Below are positions 18,640 to 27,463 of a stretch of 64,000 nt of DNA, in pieces (position 1 is the stretch's first letter; each line of letters begins with the position of its first letter). The stretch lies in assembly GCF_000374065.1 (NCBI RefSeq), contig NZ_KB893258.1:43180-107179 (forward strand), read 5' to 3'. Both the position numbers and the translations under genes were made by a program. This DNA is from Spirosoma luteum DSM 19990 (GTDB lineage: Bacteria; Bacteroidota; Bacteroidia; Cytophagales; Spirosomataceae). The notes under the pieces were generated by a model that ran no database searches, was not told the DNA's origin, and saw only the letters and a program-made list of their open reading frames with translations.

Positions 18640-18876
18640 TTATTCGTCCGGTTCACTACCAGAGTCGGCTTTTTGTTTTTCTAGCCAGATTACTTCCGCC
18701 TTCTTCAGGAGGTAGAGCCGTACCCAAAAAGTTTCCTGGTTGCGGGCTTCCAGCTCATTGAAGTGTTCCAGAATCATCTTTTGTGCCCGATCCCGTTGGA
18801 GTATAGCATTAGCGAGCAGCGTATCAAGTTCTTTTCGGGTCAATTTATTTTGATTAACAAGTCGGTAAAAGTACAA
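18640..18876 (-). CDS. Small charged hypothetical protein
   Basis: A 78-residue, mostly helical and charged protein (LVNQNKLTRKELDTLLANAI, then RDRAQKMILEHFNELEARN and a lysine-rich end). The frame begins at a TTG (18874-18876); no ATG lies upstream before a stop, and starting at the internal methionine would remove a third of it. I do not recognise a family. It precedes the small helix-turn-helix gene by 30 bases on the same strand, so the two may form one transcript, possibly from a promoter in the 18877-18938 gap shared with paralogue C on the other strand. A toxin-antitoxin relation is possible from size and arrangement only. Confidence 0.5.
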   Translation of the reverse strand: MYFYRLVNQNKLTRKELDTLLANAILQRDRAQKMILEHFNELEARNQETFWVRLYLLKKAEVIWLEKQKADSGSEPDE

Positions 18877-18938
18877 ACTGTTTCATAACGAAACGATAAT
18901 TAATCTGACTGATACTCATCAATCAACCATCAACTACT

Positions 18939-21900
18939 ATGCATCAGTGTAAACGAACAGTACGAAAACCATTTTACCTGCTATTTACTCTTGTCTGGTT
19001 AAGTCTGCTGCTCGCCAATCGGCCAGCATGGGCCCAATCGAAAACCGGTAAAGCAGCACCGGATACCACCACGACCAATGCGGTGATGAAAGCCATGCAA
19101 TGGCGACTGATCGGCCCGTTTCGGGGTGGCCGTTCGGTGGCGGTGGCGGGGCACCCGACGGAGCGGCTGGTGTTTTACATGGGCACCACCGGCGGGGGCG
19201 TCTGGAAAACGGAGAATGGGGGCATCACCTGGCAGAATATCTCCGACGGCTTTTTTAAGATGGGTTCCGTCGGAGCGGTTTCGGTCGCCAAATCCAATCC
19301 CGACATTATTTATGTGGGCATGGGCGAACACACCCTGCGGGGCAACCTCTCGCCGGGTGATGGAGTCTATAAATCGACCGATGCCGGCAAGACCTGGAAA
19401 CACGTCGGCCTGACCGATACGCAGCACATTGGTCAGGTCATCATCGACCCGACCAACCCCGACATCGTGTACGTAGCCGCCCTCGGTCACGCGTTTGGCC
19501 CGAACGAAGAACGGGGGGTGTTCCGCACGACGGATGGCGGTAAAAGCTGGAAAAAGATTCTCTATAAAAACCCCAATGTGGGGGCTATCGACCTGACCAT
19601 CGACCCGTCGAATCCCAAAATCATCTACGCGTCGACGTTCGAGTTTCGCCGGTTTCCGTGGGGTGTTCGCAGTTCGGGGCCGGGGGCGGGCATCTTCAAA
19701 ACCACCGATGGGGGCGATACCTGGACCGACATTACGCTGCGTCCGGGCCTGCCGACGGGTACCAACCGGGGGCGCATCGGGCTGGCACTGTCCCCGTCGA
19801 AACCCAACCGTGTCTGGGCGATCATCGAAGCAGAAAACGAACAGAATGGTGTGTACCGCAGCGACGATGGGGGTGCTACCTGGCAGGTGGTCAGCCAGTT
19901 TGCCGACCTGTTTCAGCGACCCTGGTATTATCACCACCTCACGGCCGACCCCAAAGACGCGGAAACGCTCTGGGTGCTGAACATCGACATGTGGAAATCG
20001 ACTGACGGCGGTAAGAACTACAAAAAAGTGTCGCCACCCCACGGCGATAACCATCAGCTCTGGATTGACCCGAACGACACCAACCGCATGGTACAGGCCA
20101 ACGATGGGGGCGGAACGGTTAGTTTCGATGGCGGTAAATCGTGGTCGACGATCTACAACCAGCCGACGGCCCAGATGTACCACGTTATTACGGACAACAA
20201 ATTTCCGTACCGGGCTTACGGTGCCCAGCAGGATAACTCGACTATTTCGGTGCCCAGTCGCTCGGATTACGGGGCTATTTACCCCGACGAAAACTACGAT
20301 GTGGGCGGGGGTGAATCGGGCTATATTGCCTTCGATAAAAACGATCCGTCGCTGATTTTTGCGGCCAACCACCACTGGCTCACCCGCCTGAACCGGAAGA
20401 CGAACCAACTCAAGGACGTATCTGTCATTCCCGATGATATGTACGGCTACGGCTCCGCCGATCTGGCGTACCGTTTCCAGTGGACGTACCCCGTTATGGT
20501 ATCTCCGCACAACCCTAAAGTACTGTATGCCACCTCGCAGTATGTGCACCGCTCGACCGACCAGGGCGCAAGCTGGCAGGTGATCAGCCCCAACCTGTCG
20601 CGTTCCGACCCGGCCACACTCGAACGGACCCCAACAATGAACGACCAGTCGATTGGCAAAGACTGGGGACCGGTGAAGCGGGACAACACCGGGGTAGAGT
20701 GGTACGGAACCATCTTCGCCATGGCCGAATCGCCGAAGAAACCGGGTATTCTATGGACGGGTTCGGACGATGGGTATATCCAGTTGTCGATGGATAATGG
20801 CAAAACCTGGAAGAACGTGACGCCGAAGGAAATGCCCGACTTCGCCCGTATCAGCATCATCGACGCGTCGGCCCACGACCCGGCAGTGGCCTACGTGGCC
20901 GCCCTGAAGTACAAACAGGACGATTTCCACCCGTACCTCTACAAGACGAGTGACTACGGGAAAACCTGGAAAAAAATCACGACCGGTATTCCCGCCGACG
21001 ATTACATGCGGGTGATCCGGGAGGACCCCAAACGGCGGGGTTTGCTCTACGCCGGGGGGGAAAAAGGAATGTATGTTTCCTTCAACGACGGCGCCAACTG
21101 GCAGTCGCTTCAGTTAAATCTGCCGGTTGTGCCGATTCACGATCTGGCCATTCAGGATAATGATCTGGTGGCGGCCACGCACGGCCGTTCGTTCTGGATT
21201 CTGGACGACCTGACCATCCTGCACCAACTAACCGACGAGGTACAGAAATCGGCGGTCCACCTGTTCAAGCCCCGCCCCACCATACGCTTTCGGGCGAGCC
21301 TTGACCCGGCCATTAAGCCCGTTCCTGCCGATGGCGATGATCTGGGTAAAAATCCGCCAAACGGCGTCCGGGTAGTTTATTACCTGCCTTCGACACCCAA
21401 AAATCTCATTTCGCTGGCTTTTCTGGATGCCAGTGGTCAGGTTATAAAGTCGTTTAAAAGTAGTACGGCCCCGCCCGATGCTCCTAAATCAACGTCGGCT
21501 ACGGTGCGGAAAGATTCGACCGGCTTGGCCGAAATGCGTCAGCCTATAGCACCCGCCCGCCGGGAAACGATGCTGCCCGCGCAGGCTGGTGGCAATGCGT
21601 TCGTCTGGGCCGATATGCGCTACCCGGACCCGATTGCGCTACCCAATTCCGTGACGCACGGCCGGGCAAGAGGCCCGCTGGCGATGCCGGGAAAATACAA
21701 GGCGCAGCTCACGGTAGATGGCAAGATTTACACACAGGAATTTGAAATAATAAAGGACCCCCGTATTGAAACGACGGCAGCGGAGTTCAAACAGGAATTC
21801 GATATGCTCATCAACATCCGGGAGCGACTCAATGAACTGCGCAACGGTGTCCTGACTATTCGGCAAATGCGTCAGCAGCTGGACAGTACGTATAAATCGC

Positions 21901-22181
21901 AGGAGGACGAAACGGTGAAGGACTTGAAAGACCAATTACTACGCATTGAGGATGAACTGTATCAGCACCGGGCAAAAGCCACGCAGGATTTAACCAATCA
22001 TCCCGTTCGGTTAAACACTAAATTTACGGCCTTAAGCGGGTTCGTCGAGTCCGACGATTCCAAACCGACGCAGCAGCAGGGTGAGCAGTACAAGGCACTG
22101 GCCAAAAGTCTGGCCGAACAGTTAAAAAAACTGGAGAATCTGAAACCGGCCATTCAGCGCAAGCTTCACCCAACGGGGTGA
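18939..22181 (+). CDS. Sortilin/Vps10-type beta-propeller exoprotein, paralogue C
   Basis: A 1,080-residue exported protein with a long leader that ends LLLANRPAWAQ, a good signal peptidase I site. The conserved opening is MQWRLIGPFRGGRSVAVAGH, then Asp-box turns throughout (KSTDAGKTWK, RTTDGGKSWK, KTTDGGDTWT, RSDDGGATWQ, KSTDGGKNYK). It shares GAQQDNSTI and the GGGESGYIA motif with paralogues A and B. The linker before the C-terminal helical part is rich in proline, serine and alanine. A perfect 18-bp stem follows 36 bases after the stop. The three proteins look like products of gene duplication that have since diverged; their ligands are unknown. Confidence 0.88.
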   Translation: MHQCKRTVRKPFYLLFTLVWLSLLLANRPAWAQSKTGKAAPDTTTTNAVMKAMQWRLIGPFRGGRSVAVAGHPTERLVFYMGTTGGGVWKTENGGITWQNISDGFFKMGSVGAVSVAKSNPDIIYVGMGEHTLRGNLSPGDGVYKSTDAGKTWKHVGLTDTQHIGQVIIDPTNPDIVYVAALGHAFGPNEERGVFRTTDGGKSWKKILYKNPNVGAIDLTIDPSNPKIIYASTFEFRRFPWGVRSSGPGAGIFKTTDGGDTWTDITLRPGLPTGTNRGRIGLALSPSKPNRVWAIIEAENEQNGVYRSDDGGATWQVVSQFADLFQRPWYYHHLTADPKDAETLWVLNIDMWKSTDGGKNYKKVSPPHGDNHQLWIDPNDTNRMVQANDGGGTVSFDGGKSWSTIYNQPTAQMYHVITDNKFPYRAYGAQQDNSTISVPSRSDYGAIYPDENYDVGGGESGYIAFDKNDPSLIFAANHHWLTRLNRKTNQLKDVSVIPDDMYGYGSADLAYRFQWTYPVMVSPHNPKVLYATSQYVHRSTDQGASWQVISPNLSRSDPATLERTPTMNDQSIGKDWGPVKRDNTGVEWYGTIFAMAESPKKPGILWTGSDDGYIQLSMDNGKTWKNVTPKEMPDFARISIIDASAHDPAVAYVAALKYKQDDFHPYLYKTSDYGKTWKKITTGIPADDYMRVIREDPKRRGLLYAGGEKGMYVSFNDGANWQSLQLNLPVVPIHDLAIQDNDLVAATHGRSFWILDDLTILHQLTDEVQKSAVHLFKPRPTIRFRASLDPAIKPVPADGDDLGKNPPNGVRVVYYLPSTPKNLISLAFLDASGQVIKSFKSSTAPPDAPKSTSATVRKDSTGLAEMRQPIAPARRETMLPAQAGGNAFVWADMRYPDPIALPNSVTHGRARGPLAMPGKYKAQLTVDGKIYTQEFEIIKDPRIETTAAEFKQEFDMLINIRERLNELRNGVLTIRQMRQQLDSTYKSQEDETVKDLKDQLLRIEDELYQHRAKATQDLTNHPVRLNTKFTALSGFVESDDSKPTQQQGEQYKALAKSLAEQLKKLENLKPAIQRKLHPTG

Positions 22182-22216
22182 GGAAGTGAGATACCCGGCC
22201 GCCCCGTTAGGTGCAT

Positions 22217-22273
22217 AACAGCGAAGCGTCGGTAGACATTTTAGATGAGTGCGGTTACCGACGCTTCGCTGTT
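22217..22273 (+). terminator. Strong hairpin terminator after paralogue C
   Basis: AACAGCGAAGCGTCGGTA at 22217-22234 pairs perfectly with 22256-22273 around a 21-base loop and is followed by TTATCCC. The position, 36 bases after a stop codon, fits a terminator. Confidence 0.7.
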
Positions 22274-22342
22274 TTATCCCTGGGATGGTAGTGTTACAAT
22301 AAAGTAATTGAGCAGTGTATTAATCGGGGTAACAAGACATGA

Positions 22343-22888
22343 ATGTGCCATAGCCGTACCAATAATATAGCCCGAATCCTTATGATGGTCGCTTTGCTGG
22401 CTATCGGGGGCCTGTATGGCTATTACTATAGTCTGGAGTGGGCGGCTAAATGGGCATTTGCGCACCAGACGGAGTTTGGGGTCGATGAGCTGATTTTGAT
22501 TGCCGTACCTCAAACTAACCTTTCTCCAGACAATGACTTTTTGGTTCATCAGGAAGAATTTACGTGGCAGGGTGAGATGATTGACGTGCTGCACCGCGAA
22601 ATCCGTTCCGATACGCTCTATATCTACGGCTTCCGCGATGCCGTCGAAACCGAACTCCGGCGGGAAGCCGCCTGGCTCTACGGGGACCAGAATCAGCCGG
22701 AGCCGCTGCCCGACACCCGCGTCAAACGGGTAAAGTGGTTCAGTCCCTTTGTGCTGCCGTATCAGGTGACTGTGACGCCGTTATGGGATGCCACCCTGTC
22801 TGAATTTTCTCCCTTCTTTTCCTATTCCTCCCTCCATTTCCAGCGCCCCCTGCTGGATGTAACGGTTCCCCCACCTGATCTTTCGTAG
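22343..22888 (+). CDS. Conserved hypothetical protein with N-terminal membrane anchor
   Basis: A 181-residue protein with one hydrophobic helix at about residues 11-30 (ARILMMVALLAIGGLYGYYY) and a soluble remainder (HQTEFGVDELILIAVPQTNL, then HQEEFTWQGEMIDVLHREIR, then LYIYGFRDAVETELRREAAW). The lack of charged residues in the helix and the downstream acid content suggest an anchored periplasmic protein. I do not recognise a named family. It lies between the paralogue C terminator and the TonB receptor gene, on the same strand as the latter and 133 bases before it, which makes a role near the uptake locus plausible but unproven. Confidence 0.7.
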   Translation: MCHSRTNNIARILMMVALLAIGGLYGYYYSLEWAAKWAFAHQTEFGVDELILIAVPQTNLSPDNDFLVHQEEFTWQGEMIDVLHREIRSDTLYIYGFRDAVETELRREAAWLYGDQNQPEPLPDTRVKRVKWFSPFVLPYQVTVTPLWDATLSEFSPFFSYSSLHFQRPLLDVTVPPPDLS

Positions 22889-22909
22889 AGACCGGTCCGC
22901 CGGCGCGGT

Positions 22910-22975
22910 AATACCTTGCGTCTCCTTCACGACAGCAAAACCATCCGGCAAATGAGACGCAATACCTTGCGTCTC
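22910..22975. repeat. REP-like repeat upstream of the TonB receptor
   Basis: AATACCTTGCGTCTC occurs twice (22910-22924 and 22961-22975). The second copy is the right half of a near-perfect hairpin whose arms are GAGACGCAA (22954-22962) and TTGCGTCTC (22967-22975). Short elements of this kind are scattered between genes in many Bacteroidota genomes. Confidence 0.7.
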
Positions 22976-23021
22976 TACGGGTGCGCGCACCCTATTTTTT
23001 ATCAATCATCAACCTGTATTC

Positions 23022-25358
23022 ATGAAATCAATTTATAGCAAATTTATTATCGGCCTGTTCATCTGCACGGGTTTGAGTACCAGTCTGTTCGCTCAAATGA
23101 CCGTGACCGGTCGGGTAGTTGACCAGACGAATAGCCAGCCTATTGTGGGAGCAACTCTCCAGGTGAGTGGCACAACGCGGGGCGCCACGGCCAACGATAA
23201 AGGGCAGTTTCAGCTAAACGTCAGCCAGGGCGAACAGGTACAGATTTCGGCGGTGGGTTACCAGACTCAGACGGTCGGTATTTCGGCCAATACCCGCACC
23301 CTGACGGTGGAACTGGAATCGTCCAACACGGAACTGAACGAGGTCATCGTGTCGGGGTACTCGGCTCCGCAGACCATTCAGCGCATTCCCGGTGCGGTGG
23401 GGCTGGTGACGAGCCGCGATATTCAGCGGACGAATGGCATTCACCTGCAAAACTTCGTGAACCTCATTCCGGGCGTGAAGGTCGAGATGCGAACGGTAGC
23501 CGCCGGCAATCGCATCGTGATTCGGGGCTACGGCAACCAGACCAACTTCAACGGCGTGGGCTACAAGGCCTACCTGAACGACATTCCCCTGACCGACGGC
23601 GATGGCACGACGTTTCTGGACGATGTCGATTTTACGACGCTGGGTCGGGTGGAAGTGCTGAAAGGACCGGGGTCCAGTGCGTATGGCAACGCCATTGGGG
23701 GCGTCGTTAATTTCTACACCGAACGCGCACCCATCGGAAAAACGAGTATCAGTCAGCAGGTACTGGCGGGTTCGTACGGGTTGTTCCGGACGAATACCTC
23801 CATCAAAACCGGCTCCGATAATACCAGTCTGAACATCAATTACGGGCACCAGCAATACGACGGTTTTCGGCTGCACGGCACCTCCAAAAAGGATTTCGTG
23901 AGCATCACCAGCGATACTTACCTGAGTGCCAAACGGTCGATGTCGCTCTTCGTTGGCTACACCAATTCCTACGATTTGCTGTCGGGGCAGGTGGATAGTG
24001 TGAACCTGCGGGTACACCCCGACACGGCAGAAGTGGCTTATCTGGGTAACAACGCCAACATCAAAACGGAGAGCGCCCGCATGGGCATGAGCCACAACTA
24101 TCAGTTTACCGACCGCTTCTCAAATAAAACGACGCTCTTTGTCGGTGGTCAGATCATCGACCAGCCGTTTGCTGCCGGGGTCAATAAAACGAACAAGGTC
24201 AAGTTTGGCGGTCGCTCGGTGTTTGCGTATGCTAACGAGTCCAGTCCGCTACGGCCAACGGTGAGCGTGGGGGCTGAGTTTCTGAAGAATTTCAACTACG
24301 CCAAAAGCTACGGGCTGAGCAACAACGTATTGGGCGCGCTGCGCTCCGACCTGGAAATTCAGGCGATGCAGTACAGTATCTTCGCCCAGGCCGCTTTGCA
24401 GATTGCGCCCAAACTAACCCTGTCGGCGGGGGCGGGTCTGAACTACGTGGAGTACGGCATTGTCGATATGCGGGCCGCCACACCTGCGTATGTCAACGTG
24501 TCGGGGTACGACCTCTTCAAACCGATTTTGTCGCCCCGGGGCGCGTTGGCCTATCAGGTGACGAACGATGTGTCGGTGTATGCCAGTGTGAGTCAGGGGT
24601 ATTCGGCCCCGGCTACGAACCAGGTGGTCATTGCCCAAACGGGTCTGGTGAACTATAACCTCCGCCCCGAACTGGGAACCAGCTACGAAATTGGCAGTAA
24701 AGGCAGTCTGCTGAACAAAGCCCTGAGCTACGAAATCGCGTATTTCACCATGGCCGTCACCGACAAACTGATTCCGCAGAACTTCCCGGCAACGGCCAGC
24801 CAACCGGCATACACGCTAACGACCAACGCCGGTAAGGTGCAGCACAACGGGCTGGAACTGGCCGTGCAGTACGCCCATCGCCCGGCGACGGGCGCGGTAT
24901 CGCTGATTCGCCCGTTTGTGTCGTATACCTACAGCGATTTTTACTACAAGGAGTACCGGAGCGACAATAATGGCGATGCCAAAACCATCAACTACACCGG
25001 TAAAAAAGAGTCGGGTATTGCGCCTAACCTGCTCAACGCGGGTATCGATGTGGAAGTCCGGCCCGGTTTCTACCTGAACGGCACGCTGATGTACGTCGAT
25101 AAAATGCCCATTACGCTGGCCAACGACCATTTCGCGCAGGCGTATACGCTGGTGAATGGCAAACTGGGCTACCGCTCCGCATTGGGCAGTCACTTCAACC
25201 TCGATGTGTACGTGGGTTCGGACAACATGCTGAGCAGTACGTACTCGTCGCTGGTATTCCTGAATCTGCCTAATCCGCCCAACAATCGCCCCCTGTTTTT
25301 TAACCCGGCACCCAAGATTACATTCTATTCGGGCGCGGTGCTGAAATACACGTTTTAG
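23022..25358 (+). CDS. TonB-dependent outer-membrane receptor, probably for heme
   Basis: A 778-residue outer-membrane receptor. A signal peptide (IIGLFICTGLSTSLFA, cut before Q) is followed by a carboxypeptidase-regulatory-like domain at about residues 25-105 (VTGRVVDQTNSQPIVGATLQ), the plug at about 110-235 with the RVEVLKGPGSSAYGNAIGG motif, and a 22-strand barrel that ends in aromatic F. It would bring a large ligand across the outer membrane using TonB energy. Substrate prediction comes from the genes downstream: a HmuT-like binding lipoprotein, FecCD-type permease and ATPase, which together make a heme or cobalamin/siderophore route with heme favoured. Two tight inverted repeats lie just after the stop codon. 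Confidence 0.88.
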   Translation: MKSIYSKFIIGLFICTGLSTSLFAQMTVTGRVVDQTNSQPIVGATLQVSGTTRGATANDKGQFQLNVSQGEQVQISAVGYQTQTVGISANTRTLTVELESSNTELNEVIVSGYSAPQTIQRIPGAVGLVTSRDIQRTNGIHLQNFVNLIPGVKVEMRTVAAGNRIVIRGYGNQTNFNGVGYKAYLNDIPLTDGDGTTFLDDVDFTTLGRVEVLKGPGSSAYGNAIGGVVNFYTERAPIGKTSISQQVLAGSYGLFRTNTSIKTGSDNTSLNINYGHQQYDGFRLHGTSKKDFVSITSDTYLSAKRSMSLFVGYTNSYDLLSGQVDSVNLRVHPDTAEVAYLGNNANIKTESARMGMSHNYQFTDRFSNKTTLFVGGQIIDQPFAAGVNKTNKVKFGGRSVFAYANESSPLRPTVSVGAEFLKNFNYAKSYGLSNNVLGALRSDLEIQAMQYSIFAQAALQIAPKLTLSAGAGLNYVEYGIVDMRAATPAYVNVSGYDLFKPILSPRGALAYQVTNDVSVYASVSQGYSAPATNQVVIAQTGLVNYNLRPELGTSYEIGSKGSLLNKALSYEIAYFTMAVTDKLIPQNFPATASQPAYTLTTNAGKVQHNGLELAVQYAHRPATGAVSLIRPFVSYTYSDFYYKEYRSDNNGDAKTINYTGKKESGIAPNLLNAGIDVEVRPGFYLNGTLMYVDKMPITLANDHFAQAYTLVNGKLGYRSALGSHFNLDVYVGSDNMLSSTYSSLVFLNLPNPPNNRPLFFNPAPKITFYSGAVLKYTF

Positions 25359-25361
25359 GTT

Positions 25362-25455
25362 TTACCACCCCCAACCCCCTCCTAAAACAGGAGGGGGCTA
25401 CCCAGCAAAGCTCTTTTTTTTAGCCCCTCCTAAAACAGGAGGGGTTGGGGTGGTA
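25362..25455. repeat. Compound inverted repeat, possible terminator after the TonB receptor
   Basis: Two local hairpins of the form CCCCTCCT-AAAACA-GGAGGGG occur at about 25377-25397 and 25424-25444, joined by a T-rich middle (CTCTTTTTTTTAGCCC). The outer sequences TTACCACCCC (25362 on) and GGGGTGGTAA (to 25455) are also complementary, so the whole 94 bases can fold into one structure. It is between the receptor stop and hmuT. Confidence 0.8.
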
Positions 25456-25518
25456 AGTCGTTCGTCATTTCGTTCAAGTCATTCAACCCAGTTGTTGTCG
25501 TAAATCAACCCTCATTCC

Positions 25519-26376
25519 ATGAAAAAAATACCCATAATTCTTCTCCTGATTACCCTCTCCGCCTGCACTTCCAGCCAGAAAGACCAGGCGCAGACGGCAG
25601 GCAAACAACGCATTGTCTGCGTGGCTAAGCAACTCACCGAACTCATTTTTGCCCTTGGTGCGGGCGACCAACTGGTGGGTGTCGACCTGTCGAGTACGTA
25701 CCCACCGGCCACAAAGGACATTACCAAAGTTGGGTATCACCGGATGCTGAACGCGGAGGGTATCATCGCCCTGAAACCCACGGTAGTGTTTCACGACGGC
25801 AACGTGGCCCCGGAAGCGGTGATGGAACAGTTAAAAAAGGTGGGCGTGCCGATGAAGGTACTCCCTGATGCGCACACCATTCCCGAAGTGAAAGCGCTGT
25901 TCGATTCGCTGGCCGCGCAGTTCGGTGCGCAGAAACAGGCCGACAGCCTGAAAACGAAACTGGATGCTGACCTGGCCAAAGCTGCTGCCGACGTTAAGCA
26001 GTACAAAACCACGCCCAAAGTCGCCATCATCCACTTCGGTCGGGTGATTAACAATTATCTGGTGATTGGTCAAGCGGGGACAGCGTCATACATGCTGGAT
26101 TTGGCGGGGGGTAAAAACGTGATGGATACGCTCAAGGGTATGAAGCCCCTCAGCCCGGAAATCATCAGCAAAGCCCAGCCCGACATTATTCTGGTGACGG
26201 ACTTCGGCTACGACCGGCTCGGTAACGCCGACAAACTGGCCGCGTTGCCTGGCATTGCCCTGACCCCGGCGGGCAAGAACAAGAAGATTTACCGCATTGA
26301 AGAGCACGACCTGATCTACCTCGGCCCCCGTACCGGCGAGAATGTGCAGATGCTCATGAAACTGATTCATCAGTAA
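25519..26376 (+). CDS. hmuT: HmuT-like heme-binding lipoprotein of an ABC importer
   Basis: A 285-residue lipoprotein: leader MKKIPIILLLITLSAC with Cys16 in a lipobox (L-S-A-C). The mature part is a TroA/BtuF-type periplasmic binding protein with the HmuT opening (RIVCVAKQLTELIFALGAGD and VGVDLSSTYPP), the ALKPTVVFHDGN segment, a long linking helix (DADLAKAAADVKQ) and the second lobe ending GENVQMLMKLIHQ. It would take heme from the receptor to the permease. The gene starts 160 bases after the receptor stop. An Xre-RES toxin pair separates it from hmuU. The heme assignment rests on resemblance to HmuT and is moderate. Confidence 0.82.
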   Translation: MKKIPIILLLITLSACTSSQKDQAQTAGKQRIVCVAKQLTELIFALGAGDQLVGVDLSSTYPPATKDITKVGYHRMLNAEGIIALKPTVVFHDGNVAPEAVMEQLKKVGVPMKVLPDAHTIPEVKALFDSLAAQFGAQKQADSLKTKLDADLAKAAADVKQYKTTPKVAIIHFGRVINNYLVIGQAGTASYMLDLAGGKNVMDTLKGMKPLSPEIISKAQPDIILVTDFGYDRLGNADKLAALPGIALTPAGKNKKIYRIEEHDLIYLGPRTGENVQMLMKLIHQ

Positions 26377-26502
26377 ATGAAGATAGCTTTAGGGTGGGGG
26401 ATATATGCTTTCGGGCGTACAAATCCCCCGTCCCTACCGGTTGCCGTGAAACTTGTAATTGTCAGATGAATGTTATACACTTGTCAACTGATAATTTATT
26501 GT

Positions 26503-26535
26503 AAACCTATAAGGTCTCCAAGACCTTATAGGTTT
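26503..26535. repeat. Perfect 15-bp hairpin between hmuT and the antitoxin gene
   Basis: AAACCTATAAGGTCT at 26503-26517 is exactly complementary to 26521-26535, with a three-base CCA loop. This element is a common intergenic repeat in Bacteroidota. It ends 17 bases before the antitoxin ATG and may bound a transcript. Confidence 0.9.
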
Positions 26536-26552
26536 GACTGACTCATTCTCTC

Positions 26553-26954
26553 ATGAAAGCAGAGCCCTCTTCCCCCAGCAAGCCAACAGCCAGACGAACG
26601 GTTCAGATTAAGCCCGGCGGCCTCGATGCGCAACTCAACCAACTAGCACAACAGTTTGGCGTTACGTTGAAAGAACTAGCCCCGTTGCTTCAACTTTCCG
26701 AAAGTACGCTGCACCGGTTACGGCGGCAAACGACGCTTTCCGGACCTACTGCCGAACGGGTGGAACTGCTGAATGGTATTTTTCAGCATGGCCTGCGCGT
26801 ATACGGCGGGGATGCGTTGGCCATGCGCGACTGGTTACGCTATCCGCTGGCTGAACTGGAAGGGCGAACGCCGTTACAAACGCTGACGACCATTGCTGGT
26901 TTCACGCAGGTGGATGATGTACTGGGCCGTATCGAGCACGGTATCTTTTTCTAA
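26553..26954 (+). CDS. Xre/ParS-type antitoxin of a RES toxin-antitoxin system
   Basis: A 133-residue antitoxin. The first part (about residues 30-75) is a Xre-like helix-turn-helix (QFGVTLKELAPLLQLSESTL with HRLRRQTTLS), and the second part has the DUF2384/ParS-MbcA motif (GIFQHGLRVYGGDALAMRDW then YPLAELEGRTPLQTL), which binds and caps the toxin. The last residues IEHGIFF are typical of this antitoxin family. Its stop TAA overlaps the toxin ATG by one base, so translation is coupled. It should also repress its own promoter. It is placed in the middle of the heme locus. Confidence 0.88.
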   Translation: MKAEPSSPSKPTARRTVQIKPGGLDAQLNQLAQQFGVTLKELAPLLQLSESTLHRLRRQTTLSGPTAERVELLNGIFQHGLRVYGGDALAMRDWLRYPLAELEGRTPLQTLTTIAGFTQVDDVLGRIEHGIFF

Positions 26955-27427
26955 TGCTGATTTATCGACTTATTCAGGCTGCGTTTCGGCAGGAGCCGTT
27001 GTCGGGGCAGGGAGCCGCACTGTATGGCGGACGCTGGAATCCAAAAGGAATTGCGTTGCTGTATGCAACCGGCTCGCCCGCGTTGAGCTTACTGGAGGTG
27101 TTGGTCCATATCAATCCTAAACGTATTCCTGACTATTATCTGGTAACGATTGAGGTGCTCGATTCGATTCACTCGTATCGGGCTGATGACTTACCTGCCG
27201 GTTGGCGGGCGACGGGCAGTGCGCAGCCGTTGCCTTCCCAAACCTTTCTGCTGGACTGGTTACGAAAACCCAATTGTCTGATAGTAGAGGTGCCCAGTTC
27301 AATTATTCCGATAATGACCAATTACCTGATTAACCCCCGCCATGCCCTTTTTGCCGACTGCCGCATTATCCATTCCGAACCGTTTGACATTGATGAGCGG
27401 CTGTATGACCCATCCCGTCGGAGTTAA
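26954..27427 (+). CDS. RES-domain toxin
   Basis: A 157-residue RES toxin. The motif YGGRWNPKGIALLYATGS at about residues 24-41 carries the family arginine (R27) and tyrosine (Y37), and E48 in SLLEVL matches the conserved glutamate. Known RES toxins consume NAD+ as phosphorylases or ADP-ribosyltransferases and halt growth. Start ATG at 26954 overlaps the antitoxin stop. The residue set looks intact, so the toxin should be active. The next gene, hmuU, begins 36 bases later, which is odd for a mobile module and puts toxin and importer on one probable transcript. Confidence 0.9.
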   Translation: MLIYRLIQAAFRQEPLSGQGAALYGGRWNPKGIALLYATGSPALSLLEVLVHINPKRIPDYYLVTIEVLDSIHSYRADDLPAGWRATGSAQPLPSQTFLLDWLRKPNCLIVEVPSSIIPIMTNYLINPRHALFADCRIIHSEPFDIDERLYDPSRRS

Positions 27428-27463
27428 CGGGGGCGACTCTACTTCTTTTCGACAAGTTACCTG

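Noticed and set aside
18999..20549. 516-codon minus-strand frame
   Set aside because: Long but antisense to paralogue C, rich in R, V and H from GC-biased third positions; no family resemblance.
22889..23021. Riboswitch upstream of the TonB receptor
   Set aside because: The conserved-looking parts are short direct and inverted repeats of REP type; I see no cobalamin or other riboswitch box.
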